Source: DASXRU01 sp039933315 (GTDB lineage Bacteria; Acidobacteriota; Blastocatellia; Pyrinomonadales; Pyrinomonadaceae). Taken from it: DNA of 22,466 bases. Below the pieces are notes generated by a model. It searched no databases. It was not told the origin of the DNA and saw nothing but the letters and a program-made list of their open reading frames with translations. The translations under genes were made by a program, and so were the position numbers. Shown here in pieces: positions 14,319 through 22,448 of this stretch; position 1 is the first letter of the stretch, and the number at the start of each line of letters is the position of its first letter. The stretch lies in assembly GCA_039933315.1 (NCBI GenBank), contig JBDTOI010000058.1, positions 1-22,466 of the forward strand. Reading direction: 5' to 3'.

Positions 14319-14576
14319 GGATCGCCTTTACTCCGTCGGCTTGGGAGGACTACGTTTGGTTCCAGGAAAACGATCGGAAATTGGTTAAGCGGATCAACCT
14401 GCTAATTCGAGACTGTGCTCGGCCCCCCCTTCGAGGGAATTGGGAAGCCCGAGCCACTCAAAGGGGAGTTATCCGGCCATTGGTCCCGCCGCGTTACTCA
14501 GGAACATCGCCTGGTCTATCAAGTCACGTCGACCGATTTGATTATTGTTGCGTGCCGCTTTCACTACGGGGCATAA
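14315..14576 (+). pseudogene. yoeB: YoeB-family toxin, frameshifted at a C7 run
   Basis: The first frame reads MRIAFTPSAWEDYVWFQEND and then KLVKRINLLIRDCAR, a classic YoeB start. At the run of seven C (14413-14419) the frame is lost. With six C the protein continues PFEGIGKPEPLKGEL, then SGHWSRRVTQEHRLVYQV and ends ACRFHYGA, giving 86 residues, the normal YoeB length. All the ribosome-dependent RNase features (EPLKGE, EHRLVY, the terminal HY) are in the second frame. As written, the toxin is cut off from its active site and runs on in a wrong frame to 14617. The cause could be a true mutation, homopolymer slippage during replication or transcription, or a sequencing error. Confidence 0.88.
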
Positions 14577-14618
14577 GGTGTAATTACTGGCTGCCCTCCT
14601 CCGCATCGGTTGAATAGT

Positions 14619-16646
14619 ATGATCCCTGAAATTGGACAGTTCGCCTTAATCATCGCGCTCTTATTGGCGCTGACGCAGTCCACCCTTCCGCTTCTCGGCG
14701 CGAGCCGTGGCAATCGATCCTTGATGGCCGTCGCCGCTCCGGCGGGCCAGGCACAGTTCATCCTCGTAGCCATCGCGTTTTGTTGCCTGGGCTATTCATT
14801 TATCACCAACGACTTCACGGTCGTTAACGTCGCGTTCAATTCCAATTCGCAATTGCCGCTGCACTACCGCCTGGCCGCTACCTGGGGGTCACACGAAGGC
14901 TCGCTGCTGCTTTGGACCCTGATGCTGGGGCTTTGGACCGTCGCCGTTTCAGTTTTCAGCAAGCATCTGCCTGAAGACATGCTCGCTCGAGTGTTAAGCA
15001 TCATGGGCATTGTCAGCGCCGGGTTTCTCCTGTTTATGCTGCTGACGTCAAATCCATTCGTGCGCCGCTTCCCCGCCGCAGTCGACGGCCGCGATCTGAA
15101 TCCCCTGCTCCAGGATCCGGCCATGGTCGCGCATCCCCCGATGCTCTACATGGGTTACGTTGGGTTCTCTGTAGCCTTCGCGTTTGCTATCTCGGCTTTG
15201 ATTAGCGGCCGTCTGGATGCGACCTGGGCCCGCTGGTCCCGGCCGTGGACCACCGTGGCCTGGATGTTTCTGACAGTAGGTATCGCGCTGGGAAGCTGGT
15301 GGGCTTATTACGAACTGGGCTGGGGCGGCTGGTGGTTTTGGGACCCGGTCGAGAACGCTTCCTTCATGCCCTGGCTGGTGGGCACGGCCCTGATCCATTC
15401 GCTGGCGGTCACTGAAAAGCGCGGTGGCTTCAAGAGTTGGACCGTGTTGCTTGCCATCTCGGCATTCTCCCTCAGCTTGCTGGGAACGTTCCTGGTGCGC
15501 TCAGGTGTTTTAACTTCGGTGCATGCGTTTGCCACTGATCCCAAGCGCGGCATTTTTATCCTGGCATTCCTGGCATTCGTCATTGGTGGCTCGTTGCTGC
15601 TTTATGCCTGGCGCGCCAGGCATGTGGGTCTGGGCAGCAAGTTTGAACTGATATCGCGCGAGTCGTTCCTGCTTTCAAATAACGTGCTGCTGGCCGTGGC
15701 CGCTGGTTCAGTGTTGCTCGGTACGCTCTATCCGCTGATCATTGACGCACTCGGCATGGGTAAACTTTCGGTGGGCCCACCTTACTTCAACAAGGTTTTT
15801 AGCCTGCTGATGGCTCCCGCGGTGTTTCTGATGGGAATCGGCCCCATCGCACGCTGGAAAAAATCAAGCGTGCCTGAACTGTTTGTACGCCTTCGTTGGG
15901 CGTTTGTTGTCAGCGTCGTGGCGGCGTTGATTCTGCCATTCGCGCTGGGCGACTGGCAGGTTCTGGTTAGTCTTGGCCTCCTGCTCGCGCTCTGGATCAT
16001 GACCACTGCGGCGCTCAATATCTGGGAGCGGGTAAGAAGTACCTCGGGCAAGTTCAGCATATGGCAAAAGCTCAGGATGCAGAGCCGCAGTTACTATGGC
16101 ATGCAGTTGGCGCACATTGGCGTCGCCGTTTTCATCGTCGGGGTTACCCTGGTCACTGGATATCAATCGGAAAAAGACGTGCTCATGAATGTGGGCGAGA
16201 CCGTCACGGCCGGCGGCTATAGCTTTCGATTGAACAGCGTAAATAATGTTGCCGGTCCAAACTACATCGCTGCCCGCGCTGAGTTGGAAGTGTCCCGCCA
16301 CGGGAATGTGGTCGGCAAGATGTATCCGGAGAAGCGCAACTACACCGCCACGCAAAACGTGATGACAGAGACGGCCATTGACTCCAATCCGTTTCGCGAC
16401 CTTTACATCTCCATGGGAGAACCGGTTGCGAGTGGCGCGTGGAGCGTGCGGGTTTACTACAAGCCGTTTGTGGTCTGGATCTGGGGCGGCGCCGTGCTGA
16501 TGGCGCTGGGAGGTGCCCTGGCGGTCAGCGACCGACGTTACGCTTTGGCGGCGCGCAAGCAACGTGAGGCACTGGCTGCCGAACATCCGGAGAAAGGCGT
16601 CCCGGTTCTTGCCGCTGTGGCGGCGAAAGCAGAGATGTCCAATTGA
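14619..16646 (+). CDS. ccmF: cytochrome c heme lyase subunit CcmF
   Basis: This 675-residue multi-helix membrane protein attaches heme to apocytochrome c with CcmH and CcmI. The signature WWD block GWGGWWFWDPVENASFMPWL lies at about residues 234-253. Conserved histidines occur in WGSHEGSLL, AHPPMLYMGY, LIHSLAVTEKRG and SVHAFATDPKRG. The C-terminal periplasmic part and a final helix are present. The start MIPEIGQFALI is standard for CcmF; I therefore take the ATG at 14619 rather than the TTG at 14610, though neither has a clear ribosome binding site. The gene is separated from ccmE by the toxin-antitoxin module and from ccmG by a palindromic repeat cluster. Confidence 0.95.
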   Translation: MIPEIGQFALIIALLLALTQSTLPLLGASRGNRSLMAVAAPAGQAQFILVAIAFCCLGYSFITNDFTVVNVAFNSNSQLPLHYRLAATWGSHEGSLLLWTLMLGLWTVAVSVFSKHLPEDMLARVLSIMGIVSAGFLLFMLLTSNPFVRRFPAAVDGRDLNPLLQDPAMVAHPPMLYMGYVGFSVAFAFAISALISGRLDATWARWSRPWTTVAWMFLTVGIALGSWWAYYELGWGGWWFWDPVENASFMPWLVGTALIHSLAVTEKRGGFKSWTVLLAISAFSLSLLGTFLVRSGVLTSVHAFATDPKRGIFILAFLAFVIGGSLLLYAWRARHVGLGSKFELISRESFLLSNNVLLAVAAGSVLLGTLYPLIIDALGMGKLSVGPPYFNKVFSLLMAPAVFLMGIGPIARWKKSSVPELFVRLRWAFVVSVVAALILPFALGDWQVLVSLGLLLALWIMTTAALNIWERVRSTSGKFSIWQKLRMQSRSYYGMQLAHIGVAVFIVGVTLVTGYQSEKDVLMNVGETVTAGGYSFRLNSVNNVAGPNYIAARAELEVSRHGNVVGKMYPEKRNYTATQNVMTETAIDSNPFRDLYISMGEPVASGAWSVRVYYKPFVVWIWGGAVLMALGGALAVSDRRYALAARKQREALAAEHPEKGVPVLAAVAAKAEMSN

Positions 16647-16692
16647 GCTTTGTTTGTTCAGAGGGCAAGCGAGTGATCGCTAGAACGACTTG

Positions 16693-16844
16693 AATCTCAT
16701 TAACACCTGACTTCAGTCAGGTGTTTGGAGCAGCATATTAATCTTAACCGTTTTAACGGTTTACCCGGATGAAACCGTTGAAACGGTTGGTGTGGATATG
16801 GGCGGCCCTTGGTCACCGCACTTAAGTGCGGTGTTAATGAGATT
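16693..16844. repeat. composite palindromic repeat with inverted outer arms
   Basis: The 152-bp unit begins with AATCTCATTAACACC (16693-16707) and ends with its reverse complement (16830-16844). Next to each outer arm is a palindrome: an 11-bp stem closed by TC at 16702-16725 (core CTGACTTCAGTCAG), and the perfect 20-bp CACCGCACTTAAGTGCGGTG at 16814-16833. Two inner hairpins share the arms AACCGTT/AACGGTT with loops TT (16746-16761) and GA (16773-16788). It contains no gene and occupies most of the 261-bp gap between ccmF and ccmG. It resembles a REP/BIME cluster or a short MITE. Confidence 0.75.
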
Positions 16845-16907
16845 TGACATCGCCATCGTTAGCAGATTGCGGCGGCTAAACCGCGCTCGAGCGTCTGGTT
16901 TGAAATC

Positions 16908-17435
16908 ATGCGTTACGCCATACCACTTATCATCTTTCTCGTCATCGCCGTTTTCCTGGGCAGCCGGCTGCGCGGAGATTACGATCCGCACGAAGTCCCC
17001 TCTCCGCTCATCAATAAGCCTGCTCCTGCTTTCCAACTGGCCCAACTGAGTGATCCGCGGAAGACGTTTTCAGCCGCGGACATGCGTGGCAAAGTCTGGT
17101 TGCTTAATGTTTGGGCAACCTGGTGTGTTCCCTGCCGCGAAGAACATCCGGTGCTGTTGGAGTTGGCCCGTTCCGGCGCTGTGCCCATCTACGGCCTCGA
17201 CTACAAAGATAAACGAGACGATGCTCTCTCATGGTTGAGCGAATTCGGCGATCCCTATGTCTTATGCGCCTCCGACACGGATGGCCGCGTTAGCATTGAC
17301 TACGGGGTTTATGGCGTCCCTGAAAGTTACTTGATCGATCGCGAAGGGATCATTCGCCTGAAACATATTGGGCCGTTAACTTCCGCCGTTGTGCAGGAGA
17401 AGATTCTCCCGCTGGTTAAGGAATTAAGTAAATGA
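16908..17435 (+). CDS. ccmG: thiol-disulfide oxidoreductase CcmG/DsbE
   Basis: This 175-residue membrane-tethered thioredoxin keeps apocytochrome CXXCH cysteines reduced for heme attachment. One N-terminal helix at about residues 3-19 is followed by the redox motif WCVPC (C73, C76) after NVWAT. The CcmG-specific acidic groove segment IYGLDYKDKRDDALSWL and the cis-proline in GVPESYLIDREG are both present. The stop overlaps the ccmH start by 4 bp. Confidence 0.93.
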   Translation: MRYAIPLIIFLVIAVFLGSRLRGDYDPHEVPSPLINKPAPAFQLAQLSDPRKTFSAADMRGKVWLLNVWATWCVPCREEHPVLLELARSGAVPIYGLDYKDKRDDALSWLSEFGDPYVLCASDTDGRVSIDYGVYGVPESYLIDREGIIRLKHIGPLTSAVVQEKILPLVKELSK

Positions 17436-17908
17436 AACGCCTGGCAATTCAACTAGTACTGTTAGGCTGCATGGCTTCGATCATCGTGGCCCAGGAGGCG
17501 CGACCGGCGGCCGACGATCCCGAGCTCGAGAAACGCGTGACGAGCCTGTCGCAGGAATTGCGTTGTCTGGTCTGCCAGAACCAGACGATCGCCGACTCGC
17601 GCGCGGATCTCGCAACTGACCTGCGCAACCAGATCCGCGAGCAGATGAAAGCCGGTAAAGGCGATAAAGAGATTGTGGCCTTCCTAACTGAGCGCTACGG
17701 CGATTTCATTCTCTACCGCCCACCGGTAAAGCCCACCACATACCTTCTCTGGTTTGGGCCTTTCCTTATGCTGATTGGGGGACTGGTTTTCCTATTCCGT
17801 CATCTGAAGCACAGACGTAAATTAATTGTTGACGAGCCGCTTTCCCAGAATGAACGACGCCGGGCGGAAGAGCTTCTGCGCGAGGTTTCGGGTGAGGAGA
17901 TCGCATGA
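17432..17908 (+). CDS. ccmH: cytochrome c maturation protein CcmH (CycL)
   Basis: This 158-residue protein has a signal peptide at about residues 1-20. The reduced-cysteine motif LRCLVCQNQ (C45, C48) is typical of the CcmH/CycL three-helix domain that receives electrons from CcmG and binds apocytochrome. A C-terminal membrane helix lies near residues 104-126, followed by a charged tail. It overlaps ccmG and ccmI by 4 bp on each side, so the three are translationally coupled. Confidence 0.94.
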   Translation: MKRLAIQLVLLGCMASIIVAQEARPAADDPELEKRVTSLSQELRCLVCQNQTIADSRADLATDLRNQIREQMKAGKGDKEIVAFLTERYGDFILYRPPVKPTTYLLWFGPFLMLIGGLVFLFRHLKHRRKLIVDEPLSQNERRRAEELLREVSGEEIA

Positions 17909-18804
17909 TCATTTTTTGGGTAACGTGCATTGTCCTCGTAGTCATCGCGCTGGCCTTCGTCCTTCCGCCCTTGCTACAGCCCGATAAGAATGCCCAGCAG
18001 GAGGATAGCGGGCGACAGGCCGCTAACGTTGCCGTTTACCGGGATCAGATTGCCGAGCTCCGGCGCGAGATGGAAAACGGCATCGTCAGCCCGGAACAAT
18101 ATCAGGAAGATCGCGACGCACTGGAGCGACGTCTCTTGCAGGATGTGGCGGATCCCGATGAAGCCGGGACCGAAAAGGGAAAGACCGCGGGCGCGAGTCG
18201 CCCCTTCGCCTATGCTTTCGCAATCGGCCTTCCCGTGATTGCCGTCGCTCTCTATCTCGTCGTCGGGAAACTCGACGCCATGTCCGCGTCGCCTTCGCCA
18301 ACTGAGCCGGCGCAAACCGCCGCGCCAGTTAGCCCAATGGTGAACGGTCAACCATCACAAGAGCAGATTGAGGCGAATGTTGCGACGCTGGCGAAGCGCC
18401 TGGAGCAAAAGCCTGGGGACCTCCAGGGTTGGATGATGCTGGCGCGATCCTACAGCTCGATGGAAAAATACAACGAAGCCGCCGGTGCCTACGCAAAAGC
18501 CACTGCCTTGAAAACTGATGACGCGGACCTTTGGGCCGATTATGCCTTTGCCGCGGCAATGGCCAACGGGCGGCGGCTCGAGGGCCAGCCGAGCGATCTA
18601 ATCAACAAAGCCCTCAAGGTCGATCCGGAAAACCTCAAAGCCCTTCAGCTTGCGGGCACCGCTGCTTTTGAAGTAAAGAACTATCAGCTCGCTATCCAAT
18701 ACTGGGAGCGGCTATCACGCAAAACACCGCCGGACTCCGAGGTCGGCCAGGCCCTCTCGCGACGTATCGACGAAGCGCGGGCCCTGTCCCGGGCGGGCAA
18801 GTGA
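17905..18804 (+). CDS. ccmI: cytochrome c maturation protein CcmI (CycH)
   Basis: This 299-residue membrane protein holds apocytochrome tails for the CcmF/CcmH lyase. A first helix lies at residues 2-20, then a coiled segment (VAVYRDQIAELRREM), a second helix at about 101-121, and a periplasmic TPR domain from about 150 on (GWMMLARSYSSMEKYNEAAG, DLWADYAFAAAM, ALQLAGTAAFEVKNYQLAI). The N-terminal YRDQIAEL segment and two-helix layout are diagnostic of CcmI. It completes the System I set. Confidence 0.92.
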   Translation: MIIFWVTCIVLVVIALAFVLPPLLQPDKNAQQEDSGRQAANVAVYRDQIAELRREMENGIVSPEQYQEDRDALERRLLQDVADPDEAGTEKGKTAGASRPFAYAFAIGLPVIAVALYLVVGKLDAMSASPSPTEPAQTAAPVSPMVNGQPSQEQIEANVATLAKRLEQKPGDLQGWMMLARSYSSMEKYNEAAGAYAKATALKTDDADLWADYAFAAAMANGRRLEGQPSDLINKALKVDPENLKALQLAGTAAFEVKNYQLAIQYWERLSRKTPPDSEVGQALSRRIDEARALSRAGK

Positions 18805-18850
18805 GGTACTTCCGATCTAACGTAGATACTCCAGCAGACAGGAGAACACG

Positions 18851-19045
18851 ATGCCGGATAAGAAAAGAAAAGTGATTGATTGCCGGTTGTATCCCAGCGA
18901 GAAAGGTTGCACGCTGAGCATGGAAGGAACTGAAGAGGAATTATTGGAAGTTGCGGTCGATCATGCAGTCGTCGCCCACGGCCATACCAATAGTCCCGAG
19001 CTGCGCGAGAAGGTGCGCGGCCTGTTAAGAGACGCAGAAGAGTAA
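18851..19045 (+). CDS. DUF1059 small protein
   Basis: This 64-residue protein matches the DUF1059 pattern: DCRLYPSEKGCTLSMEGTEE, then LLEVAVDHAVVAHGH and ELREKVRGLL. The conserved two cysteines (DCR and GCT) and the HAV...HGH histidines hint at metal binding, but the family has no known role. An AGGAGA lies about 6 nt before the ATG. It is cytoplasmic by sequence. It follows ccmI in the same direction, 46 bp after its stop, and may be carried on the ccm transcript. Confidence 0.83.
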   Translation: MPDKKRKVIDCRLYPSEKGCTLSMEGTEEELLEVAVDHAVVAHGHTNSPELREKVRGLLRDAEE

Positions 19046-19061
19046 GCCTCAACCAAAATCC

Positions 19062-19655
19062 ATGACCAGAGACAATCTTCTATTTGCCATCATCGGCCTG
19101 TTGCTGGGCTTCATCATTGGCTTCATGTTTCACAGCTCCATGAGCCAGCGGGCCCCGGGTGCTCCGGCAATGGCGACCGGTCAGAACCTGTCGGCCGACC
19201 ATCCGCAGACCCAACCCACGAAGGATCCAAAGCAGGTGTTTGCCGAGGTGCAAGCCTCCATCACCCAGGCGAAGAACGAGCCAAAAAACTTTGACGCCCA
19301 GTTGAAGGCGGCGGAACTGTACTACCAGATCCAGCGCTACGATTCGGCCATCGAGTTCCTCATAAAAGCCAACCAGTTGAAGCCTGATGATTATTCAACG
19401 CTGGTAGCGCTCGGGCTGGTAAACCTGGATGCGGAGCACTGGGACGCTTCTCAGAAATGGTATCGGGCGGCGTTGAGCAAAAAGCCTGATGATGTGGCGG
19501 TACTGGCAGGAATGTGCGCGGCCGCCTTGGGTAAAGGCGATGCGAAAGCCGCGGAGCAGGCGATAGCTAAACTCGAGAAGGTCGATCCCAATGCGCAAGA
19601 CCTGCCCCAGTTTCGCGACAAGCTAAACTCACTTAAGAACACCTCCAAACAGTAA
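19062..19655 (+). CDS. membrane-anchored TPR protein
   Basis: This 197-residue protein has one N-terminal helix (about residues 6-25, LLFAIIGLLLGFIIGFMF), a Pro/Gln-rich linker and about three TPR repeats (FDAQLKAAELYYQIQRYDSA, YSTLVALGLVNLDAEHWDAS, VAVLAGMCAAALGKGDAKAA). It lies 16 bp after the DUF1059 gene. The layout is a reduced version of the CcmI periplasmic domain, so it may assist apocytochrome handling; that is inference from position and fold only. Its stop is 2 bp from the stop of the convergent penicillin-binding protein gene, with no visible terminator between them. Confidence 0.78.
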   Translation: MTRDNLLFAIIGLLLGFIIGFMFHSSMSQRAPGAPAMATGQNLSADHPQTQPTKDPKQVFAEVQASITQAKNEPKNFDAQLKAAELYYQIQRYDSAIEFLIKANQLKPDDYSTLVALGLVNLDAEHWDASQKWYRAALSKKPDDVAVLAGMCAAALGKGDAKAAEQAIAKLEKVDPNAQDLPQFRDKLNSLKNTSKQ

Positions 19656-19657
19656 CC

Positions 19658-22435
19658 CTACTTTAAATGAGTGGGCGTCAACTTCGGTTTGACCACAGGC
19701 CGCGGTGACCCCCCGGGGGCTGCCTTTCCGGTGTGATACTCCGGCCCGCAATACCTCCTCGGTTCCTGACCGATAACAAAAGTCCTCGTACGGATCACGG
19801 GACACGAATCCACTGCAATGAATCCCGTGCCTGGATCGATGTCCAGAGTAATACTTCCTTCCAATTTAGTGGGCGCGTCTTCAACCGTGAGATTACGCCC
19901 TTCGCCGGTCAGCTGCTTGCGAGGCGACGCACGGGGCGACGCATCTGGTGACGCCGCGGGCAACGGCCCGGGGACATATGCGGGGGCTTCCGGGGGTGGC
20001 TGCTCTTCAGTTTCAGGCGTTGGTTCTTCCTCAATGTACTCGCTGTCGGTGTTCGGCGCGGTGCCATTGATGAATAACTCTGTGCGCTGATTGGGATCGT
20101 CGGGAGCCGCCAGCTTGCCCGTCTGGGTGTTGATATTTACCTGTTGAATGCCTTCTGGCATCTGCCAGTCGCCGGCCCATTCCGGATGGGTGGCCAATGC
20201 AACGCTCATGAAGTCTGCCCAAATAGGTAACGCAGAATTGGCGCCCGTCAGTCCCAATTGGGAACCGTCATCGAATCCTACCCAGACCACGCAAACCAGA
20301 TTGGGCGTGTAACCCGCAAACCAGCCATCCCGCGAGGTACCGGTTTTTCCGGCCACGTTACCCTTAAAGCCGCGCGCGCGCACTTTGGCAGCAGTGCCGC
20401 GATTGATGACATCTTTCAAAAAGGAAGTCATGACATACGCCACGTCGGGTCGCATCACCTCGCTCTTCTGCCCCGTGGGCGAAGCAATCGTAACGCCTTT
20501 GCCCGTAGTGATGCGGTTAATCGCGATGGGGCTGGTGCGCGTGCCGCCCGCCGCGAAAGCCGTATAAGCCGAAGCCATCTGCAACGGCGTGGCCTCGCTG
20601 GTTCCCAAAGCCATGGCCGGGTACGCGCGCTGGACCTTCGGCAATCCGGCCTTGGCGGCCAGATTCATCACGCGTCCAATCGTAATCTCTGTGGCGACCT
20701 CAACCGTTACCACATTCAGGCTGCGCACCAACGCATCGCGCAGCGTGACAGGTTGGTTTGAATACTGATCGCCGAAGTTACCCGGCGAGTACTCCTGATT
20801 GTCATAGGTAAAGGTCTTGGGCTCATCCTTGTATATCGTCGCCGGGGTAATCACCCGCGGGACCGGATCGTAAGCCGTGTTGAGCGCGGTGGCATAAACG
20901 AAAGGCTTGAAGACGGATCCGGGCTGGCGCATTGCTTCGGCGCGATTGAGCTGGCTCTTGGCGTAATCGCGACCTCCGACCATGGTAACGATCTCGCCGG
21001 TGCGCGTGTTCATCGCTACCAGCGCCGCCTGCAATGTTCCCGGCTGTACTCGTTTGGCCTGGACCTTATCGAGGGCGGCTAGCTGTTTGCTGACGGCGGC
21101 GTACGCCGCGCGTTGGAGATCCATGTCAACCGTAGTGTAAATACGCAGATGCTCCGCCGCGCCTGGCCCGGCCACCAGATCTCCGAGTTGACCCTGAACG
21201 TAGTCGGAGAAATAGGGAGCATCTGACATGTCGATGCGGCCTTTGACGGGCGCAACCTTTAGTTCGGTGGCGGTGGCCTGCGCGGCCTCCTCCGGCGTGA
21301 TGTCTCCGGTTTCCACCATTGACTGCAGCACCTGATTGCGTCGCGCTGTCGCCGTCTCAATATCGTGATAGGGGTTGTAGCGATTGGGGCTGCGGATTAA
21401 TCCTGCCAGAAATGCAGACTCCGCCAACGTCAGATTGGTAACGTCTTTATTGAAGTAGGCAGCGGCCGCCTCGCCGAAGCCATTAATCGAGAACCCGGAT
21501 TGCTGGCCCAGGTAAGCCTGGTTGCAGTAGAGCTCAAAAATCTTGTCCTTCCTCAGCCGCGTCTCGAGAATGACGGACATGTAGGCTTCGGCGATCTTTC
21601 TTCTCCAGGTCCGCTCGGGAGACAGGAGCAGGTTCTTAACCAACTGTTGCGTGATGGAAGAGCCGCCCTGTCGCGCCAGCGGTGAGTTTGGATCGGCTTC
21701 GTACCGGCGCACGAAGGCGCGCACGATGCCGCGAATGTTTACGCCGTAGTGTTCGAAGAAGGATCGGTCCTCGGTAACGGTAATGGCTTTGATCAGGTGT
21801 GGCGGCAGATCATTGAAACCGATGACTTTTCGTTTCGCCCGCTCCCGGCCGGTGACTGAGCTAATCAGCTCGGGCTCTATGAAAGCTCGATCGAGCCGCG
21901 AGTTGCCTTCGGTATTAGTGATTGAAGTGATCGATTCGCCGCCGCGCGTAAACTGTATCCGCACGCGAGGAAAGGTACGCGCGCCATCAACCAGCGCGTC
22001 TTCGCCCGGAACGATTTCAACGCTGGGGCCGTTTACCACATAACGACCGCGCGCGCTTTCGCCCTGGTGACCTTGCTCAACGTAACCGGCCCGCTTCAGG
22101 TAGGTGACCAGGTCTTCCGCGGAAAGATTCTGGCCCGCCCGGATCTGTTTTGGCGCCGCATAGATTCCCGCCGATCTGGTAAAAACTTCGCCACTGAGGA
22201 GGTTGTCGATGCGGCTGGACAGAATCATCCAGTAATAGACCATTAGGCCAATGAAGATTACCGTGAAGACTCCCAGTGGAATGATGATGTAGGGCCGAAA
22301 GAGAAAACGCTTCAGACGCTGGAACCTGGTTTGGTCCGGGGCCTCGTAGCGTACGACACGCTGCGACCGTTGCTGCGGTTTCCCTTTGCGCGAAACCGGT
22401 GGAACTCGATTTTCAGGCGGATGACGAATTGGCAT
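19658..22435 (-). CDS. class A penicillin-binding protein (PBP1b-like)
   Basis: This 925-residue bifunctional peptidoglycan synthase has a basic cytoplasmic tail and one helix at about residues 49-71. A UB2H-like segment (about 85-180, IYAAPKQIRAGQNLSAEDLV) points to the PBP1b type. The GT51 glycosyltransferase domain has catalytic TEDRSFFEHYG (E222) and RQGGSSITQQLVKN (255-268). The transpeptidase motifs are GSVFK (serine 507), SLN (572-574) and KTGT (697-700). The last ~130 residues are acidic, then Pro/Ser-rich, and end with a Cys pair (DSCPVI and RYCGPEY). The ATG at 22435 lies next to a poly-A tract and a palindrome. The C-terminal tail is longer than usual and without a PASTA domain. 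The call is secure; the UB2H assignment is moderate. Confidence 0.93.
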   Translation of the reverse strand: MPIRHPPENRVPPVSRKGKPQQRSQRVVRYEAPDQTRFQRLKRFLFRPYIIIPLGVFTVIFIGLMVYYWMILSSRIDNLLSGEVFTRSAGIYAAPKQIRAGQNLSAEDLVTYLKRAGYVEQGHQGESARGRYVVNGPSVEIVPGEDALVDGARTFPRVRIQFTRGGESITSITNTEGNSRLDRAFIEPELISSVTGRERAKRKVIGFNDLPPHLIKAITVTEDRSFFEHYGVNIRGIVRAFVRRYEADPNSPLARQGGSSITQQLVKNLLLSPERTWRRKIAEAYMSVILETRLRKDKIFELYCNQAYLGQQSGFSINGFGEAAAAYFNKDVTNLTLAESAFLAGLIRSPNRYNPYHDIETATARRNQVLQSMVETGDITPEEAAQATATELKVAPVKGRIDMSDAPYFSDYVQGQLGDLVAGPGAAEHLRIYTTVDMDLQRAAYAAVSKQLAALDKVQAKRVQPGTLQAALVAMNTRTGEIVTMVGGRDYAKSQLNRAEAMRQPGSVFKPFVYATALNTAYDPVPRVITPATIYKDEPKTFTYDNQEYSPGNFGDQYSNQPVTLRDALVRSLNVVTVEVATEITIGRVMNLAAKAGLPKVQRAYPAMALGTSEATPLQMASAYTAFAAGGTRTSPIAINRITTGKGVTIASPTGQKSEVMRPDVAYVMTSFLKDVINRGTAAKVRARGFKGNVAGKTGTSRDGWFAGYTPNLVCVVWVGFDDGSQLGLTGANSALPIWADFMSVALATHPEWAGDWQMPEGIQQVNINTQTGKLAAPDDPNQRTELFINGTAPNTDSEYIEEEPTPETEEQPPPEAPAYVPGPLPAASPDASPRASPRKQLTGEGRNLTVEDAPTKLEGSITLDIDPGTGFIAVDSCPVIRTRTFVIGQEPRRYCGPEYHTGKAAPGGSPRPVVKPKLTPTHLK

Positions 22436-22448
22436 GTAAAAAAAGTGG

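Noticed and set aside
15864..16586. 240-codon minus-strand frame inside ccmF
   Set aside because: It lies wholly antisense to a conserved gene and has no recognisable domain.
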